DNA of 36,387 bases from the NCBI GenBank assembly GCA_001770855.1, contig MESE01000015.1, positions 1-36,387 on the forward strand, read 5' to 3'. Below are positions 33,658 through 36,387 of this stretch, piece after piece; within the stretch, counting starts at the first letter, position 1; each line of letters opens with the position of its first letter. The notes beneath the pieces are model-generated. The model did not search any database and had not been told where the DNA came from. It saw nothing but the letters and a program-made list of their open reading frames with translations. This stretch comes from Burkholderiales bacterium RIFCSPLOWO2_02_FULL_57_36. Lineage in GTDB: Bacteria > Pseudomonadota > Gammaproteobacteria > Burkholderiales > Burkholderiaceae_D. The translations under genes were made by a program, and so were the position numbers.

Positions 33658-34080
33658 ATGAATGCAGCAGAAAACAAGCAAATCATGCAGAGTATTTTTT
33701 CGGAACTGGCAAAAGGCAACGGCAAGCCCTTCGTTGACAGCATGGCGGACGACTTTTGCTGGACCATTACCGGCACAACCAAATGGTCAAAGACATATAC
33801 CGGCAAGCAGGCCGTCCTCAAGCAGCTTATGCGCCCGCTCTTTTCGCAGTTCGCGGATCAGTATACAAATACTGCGCATCGCTTCATCGCCGAAGACGAC
33901 TACGTGGTGATCGAGTGTCGTGGCAAGGTCACTACCAAATCAGGCAAGCCGTACAACAACACCTATTGTTATGTCTGCCGTTTTGCCGATGGCATGATAC
34001 GAGAGCTGACCGAATACTTTGACACGGAACTGGTCAGAGAAGCGTTGGCTGATCCGGAAACATTGGCTGAACCGGCGTAA
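33658..34080 (+). CDS. NTF2/SnoaL-like protein
   Basis: A 140-residue single-domain protein of the NTF2-like alpha+beta barrel superfamily (ketosteroid isomerase/SnoaL type). It opens with the typical helix (IMQSIFSELAKGNGKPFVDSMADDFCWTITG) and has the later strand pattern DDYVVIECRGKVTTKSGKPYNNTYCYVCRFADGMIRELTEYFDTEL. Such proteins are isomerases, cyclases, hydrolases or ligand binders, and no reaction can be chosen here. AAGGAG lies 10 bases upstream. It is followed by a merR-like gene 105 bases later, which may regulate it. Confidence 0.85.
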   Translation: MNAAENKQIMQSIFSELAKGNGKPFVDSMADDFCWTITGTTKWSKTYTGKQAVLKQLMRPLFSQFADQYTNTAHRFIAEDDYVVIECRGKVTTKSGKPYNNTYCYVCRFADGMIRELTEYFDTELVREALADPETLAEPA

Positions 34081-34099
34081 GATTCGGCACGTGTAAGCA

Positions 34100-34143
34100 A
34101 TGCGTAGAGCCGGGCTGTAAATCCGCTATCTGGTTCTACGCAT
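34100..34143 (+). other. Long-stem hairpin between the NTF2-like and MerR genes
   Basis: ATGCGTAGAGCC (34100-34111) pairs with GGTTCTACGCAT (34132-34143) with one G-T pair, around a 20-base loop. No T-run follows. The loop contains CTGTAAATCCGC, which matches the anticodon-arm sequence of bacterial tRNA-Tyr, but no acceptor or T arm is present. It may be an attenuator or a processed RNA structure. Confidence 0.5.
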
Positions 34144-34185
34144 GCGGTACCTAATTGAGCGACACGGTAGATGGAGGAAAGATCA

Positions 34186-34635
34186 ATGTCGGAACACCTC
34201 GGAATCGGCGAACTTTCGGTCCGCACCGGCAGAAGCATTCACGCGCTGCGTTACTATGAATCGATGGGCCTGATACCGTTCGTCACCAGGGACCCCGGAG
34301 GCCGGCGCCGTTACAGCGAGCAGCACGTCGAATGGCTGTTGTTCCTGGACCGGCTGAAGCGGACCGGCATGACGCTGTCGCAAATGCAGGAGTATGCAAC
34401 GCTGGTAAGCCGCGGCAAGCAAACCCTTACTGAACGGATTGAATTGCTGCATGCCCATCTTGAACGAATCGATCAACAGATGCTTGAACTTGCGAGCAGC
34501 CGGGAATTGTTGATCGCGAAGATCGGCTTCTATGATGACTGGAAATCGACGGGGAAGCGTCCGAAAAGCTGGTGGGTCGATTCACCACATCTTGCTGCGC
34601 AAGCTGTTCCAGGGTTGACGAAAAAAGCGGGATAA
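34186..34635 (+). CDS. MerR family transcriptional regulator
   Basis: A 149-residue MerR-type regulator. The N-terminal winged helix (about 5-75: GIGELSVRTGRSIHALRYYESMGLI, then RDPGGRRRYSEQHVEWL) is followed by a long dimerisation coiled coil (about 80-120) and a short C-terminal tail with WWVDSPH. The cysteines of metal-sensing MerR proteins are absent, so it belongs with the small-molecule or stress-sensing members. The start at 34186 is chosen because GGAGGAAAG lies 4 bases upstream; 34171 would overlap that site. Probable target: the upstream NTF2-like gene or its own promoter. Confidence 0.88.
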   Translation: MSEHLGIGELSVRTGRSIHALRYYESMGLIPFVTRDPGGRRRYSEQHVEWLLFLDRLKRTGMTLSQMQEYATLVSRGKQTLTERIELLHAHLERIDQQMLELASSRELLIAKIGFYDDWKSTGKRPKSWWVDSPHLAAQAVPGLTKKAG

Positions 34636-35050
34636 ATGGGGCTGGCATTTCTTTATCCGTCCACATATCGCCCATGAGATTCAAAGGATCATCGTCGGTC
34701 TGAATTTGATGGCCGGCGAGATAAAAAATCAGCCAAGGCTGATATCGTCAATTTCCCAGGAGCGTCTAACAAAATTTACCGTCATTCCGAGTGTAGGTGC
34801 AGCAGGGGTTTCGCGAGGCATGGCCTCGCGCCTGCGAAACCGTAAAGGCTTACCAGCCTTTACGTGCGCGCTAGCGGGAATCTCATCCATCAACATTTCT
34901 GCACGCGTATGAGATTCGCGCTGGCGCGCCTGCGAAACCCCCGCTGCACCTACGCTCGGAATGACAGTGCATTTTTTTACACGTTTAAGCAGTTGAGTAC
35001 TCCGTAACCATTACCGCAGAGATTGACCCTCTTCTACCCAGGAACCAAGC
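34636..35050. other. Intergenic region between merR and the signal peptidase gene
   Basis: No gene was found. Most of it is taken up by the structured repeat at 34781-34965; the last 85 bases lead to the signal peptidase start. Confidence 0.5.
34781..34965. repeat. Structured repeat with outer inverted arms and three inner hairpins
   Basis: Outer arms begin GTCATTCCGAG (34781) and end CTCGGAATGAC (34965). They pair over about 35 bases with few mismatches (34781-34814 with 34931-34965). Inside are three hairpins: CGCGAGGC/GCCTCGCG (34812-34830), CGTAAAGGCT/AGCCTTTACG (34841-34864), and a 21-base imperfect arm pair at 34866-34886 and 34909-34929. The motif GCGAAAC appears at 34834 and 34933, and its complement GTTTCGC at 34808, so two alternative stems are possible. 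No reading frame is evident. It is probably a dispersed, RNA-forming repeat or non-autonomous element. Confidence 0.8.
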
Positions 35051-35971
35051 ATGCCTCAAGCATCGATGTGGACTCCAAAACCATGGCTTGCCGCCGTGCT
35101 CGGCGCTGTCTGGCAGCCCGCTGGAATGCTGTATGGTGCTGCGCCGCGATGGGCGGTCGGCTATTACTTTGCCGCCCTGGCGCTTGGGATCGTAGCGCTG
35201 GTTTTTTCAAGCCAGCCTGCTGTCGCCCTCAGTTTGAAAATCCTGCTGGTGACGGTGTGCGCTGTGCATGCTTACCGCAACGCCAAGCGTTATCAACCGG
35301 TTGCGCGTCGCCCTTGGCATAGCCGACTGCCTGCCATTGTGCTGCTCTATGTGTTGATGTTTGTTCCGCTGCTGATGTTCAGGGCATTTTTGTACGAACC
35401 CTTTCGTTTTCCATCGATGTCCATGATGCCGACGATTCCGCGTGGCGCCCATCTGATGGCAAGCAAATGGGGTTATGGGAATTATCAAGCGTTCGGCGTG
35501 CCGCTTCTACGGTCCGCGATCTCGTCACCGCTACGACGCGGTGATCTGGTGGTTTTCGCGTATCCGATCGAACCGGAAATACCTTACGTAAAGCGCTTGA
35601 TCGGATTTCCGGGCGATCATGTCGTGTACAAGAACAAGGTTCTGTCGATCATTGGCATAGCGATCAAGCGAGAAGATCAAGGATCGCAGTTCGACGAGAA
35701 TAAGCTTCGATATTTAAAGATTTTCCGGGAGACCCTCGACGGCAGGAGTTACTTGACCTTGCTTGATGAAAGCGCCCCTGCCGCCCTGCAACAAGTCCTC
35801 CCATTTCCCGACAAGGAGCTGTGCCAGTACGATGCTTCCGGCTTTTCGTGCAAGGTTCCGCTGCAAAGCTATTTTGTACTGGGCGACAACCGCGACAGCA
35901 GTTTTGATAGCAGGTATTGGGGCTTTGTTCCGGCAGCCAATATCATCGGTGTGGTCAATCATGTGTTTTAA
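35051..35971 (+). CDS. lepB: Signal peptidase I (S26 family), accessory paralogue
   Basis: A 306-residue membrane-bound serine protease that removes signal peptides from exported proteins. Several N-terminal hydrophobic segments (about 10-25, 37-52, 55-72 and 98-115) precede the catalytic part. The Ser/Lys dyad is visible: S124 in PSMSMMPTI and K181 in YVKRLIGFPGD. The late box GDNRDSSFDSRYWGFVP is intact. AGGAA lies 8 bases before the ATG at 35051. The housekeeping lepB usually sits with lepA and rnc; here it stands alone after a structured repeat, so it may be a second copy. An insertion of unfamiliar sequence lies between the Lys box and the last box. Confidence 0.88.
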   Translation: MPQASMWTPKPWLAAVLGAVWQPAGMLYGAAPRWAVGYYFAALALGIVALVFSSQPAVALSLKILLVTVCAVHAYRNAKRYQPVARRPWHSRLPAIVLLYVLMFVPLLMFRAFLYEPFRFPSMSMMPTIPRGAHLMASKWGYGNYQAFGVPLLRSAISSPLRRGDLVVFAYPIEPEIPYVKRLIGFPGDHVVYKNKVLSIIGIAIKREDQGSQFDENKLRYLKIFRETLDGRSYLTLLDESAPAALQQVLPFPDKELCQYDASGFSCKVPLQSYFVLGDNRDSSFDSRYWGFVPAANIIGVVNHVF

Positions 35972-36387
35972 CGTTATTCCGGGATAAGATGCCTTACCTA
36001 CCTTGCTCAGACGGCGGTCAGCAATGGACTCTGAGCTTGCGTAAAAGCGGGGCCGCGGACTCTTTCCTTATTGAGCAGCAGATATGACAAGCGAGCAATT
36101 CGCCGCGAAATAATTTCCTCAGCCAGGATTTTCAAGCGGTCATCGACTCTGCTGCCGTCAAAACCTCCATTCAATGCGCTATTGCGGCGGTTGCAACTGA
36201 CATGCGGCGCGCGGCACGATGGCGTTTGCGGTAAAACGCCAGCCATTCCGGCTCCCCGACATCTCCGTGACGCGTCTGAGGCCACCCGGCCACATGCTGA
36301 AATGGCCTCTTTCTGTTTTGTCGAACGTCGTGTGGATGGCGACGGTCTGATGGCCATACTGCTCCCAAACATTCCGCTTCGATTGGT
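35972..36387. other. Right-edge region, no confident gene
   Basis: A minus-strand frame open from 36387 to a stop at 36007 would encode at least 126 residues and could be the 3' end of a gene starting beyond the window. A second minus-strand frame is also open from the edge to 36171. Neither shows a recognisable domain. The last part of the longer frame (about 36009-36140, including DDRLKILAEEIISRRIARLSYLLLN) looks the most protein-like. This may be the decayed remains of a gene. Confidence 0.3.

Noticed and set aside
34097..34145. Complete tRNA-Tyr gene
   Set aside because: Only the anticodon-arm-like sequence is present; acceptor, D and T arms are missing.

Overview
This 36.4 kb window looks like chromosomal sequence of a free-living betaproteobacterium, probably Burkholderiales and possibly Oxalobacteraceae. 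That is inferred from the moderately high GC, the many GGDEF/EAL proteins, the one-component LysR/AraC/TetR/MerR regulators, BenE, and the WxxGxW-type exported protein. No rRNA, complete tRNA or ribosomal protein gene is present to fix the taxonomy. The region is accessory metabolism, signalling and stress functions, with no phage, plasmid backbone, CRISPR array or complete insertion sequence.

Layout. 1-572: an apparent right end of an IS200/IS605-type element at the left edge, then a doubtful small ORF. 573-2690: a tandem-PAS GGDEF-EAL protein. 2862-4602: a TetR regulator divergent from a zinc-independent alcohol dehydrogenase/quinone reductase (MDR) gene. 4956-6515: a Fic protein. 6493-8381 (minus): gshA with an overlapping small downstream ORF that contains a 34-bp perfect palindrome. 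8709-13367 (minus): a tightly overlapping operon of a beta-phosphoglucomutase/GH65 phosphorylase fusion, a tandem universal stress protein and an L-lactate dehydrogenase. 13794-16388: a periplasmic OB-fold protein and a second PAS-GGDEF-EAL protein. 16438-16691: a fold-back repeat bounded by CTAG, with a shorter second copy at 33266-33441. 16829-19246: LysR plus aldehyde dehydrogenase. 19309-21427: small envelope genes (a TonB-like protein, a Ca-binding-repeat protein with a clear terminator, a four-helix membrane protein). 21773-25785: AraC regulator, LysR regulator, and a flavodoxin-like quinone reductase followed by BenE. 25883-28148 (minus): an M24 peptidase-like protein and a membrane-anchored beta-propeller protein. 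28464-29626: two small membrane proteins. 29678-32575 (minus): a four-PAS GGDEF-EAL protein. 32858-35971: thioredoxin, NTF2-like protein, MerR regulator, a structured repeat, and an accessory signal peptidase I. 35972-36387: nothing recognisable.

How the genes fit together. Three composite cyclic-di-GMP proteins give this stretch a strong signalling component. The GH65/PGM-Usp-LDH operon reads as an energy-stress module: phosphorolysis of a disaccharide to glucose 1-phosphate, conversion to glucose 6-phosphate, and NAD+ regeneration through lactate. GshA, thioredoxin, the WrbA-like quinone reductase, the aldehyde dehydrogenase and the MDR reductase suggest handling of redox and electrophile stress, each with its own regulator. 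The least explained material is non-coding: the two CTAG-bounded fold-back elements, the multi-hairpin repeat at 34781-34965, the palindrome at 6675-6708 and the putative TnpB-type element end at the left edge.
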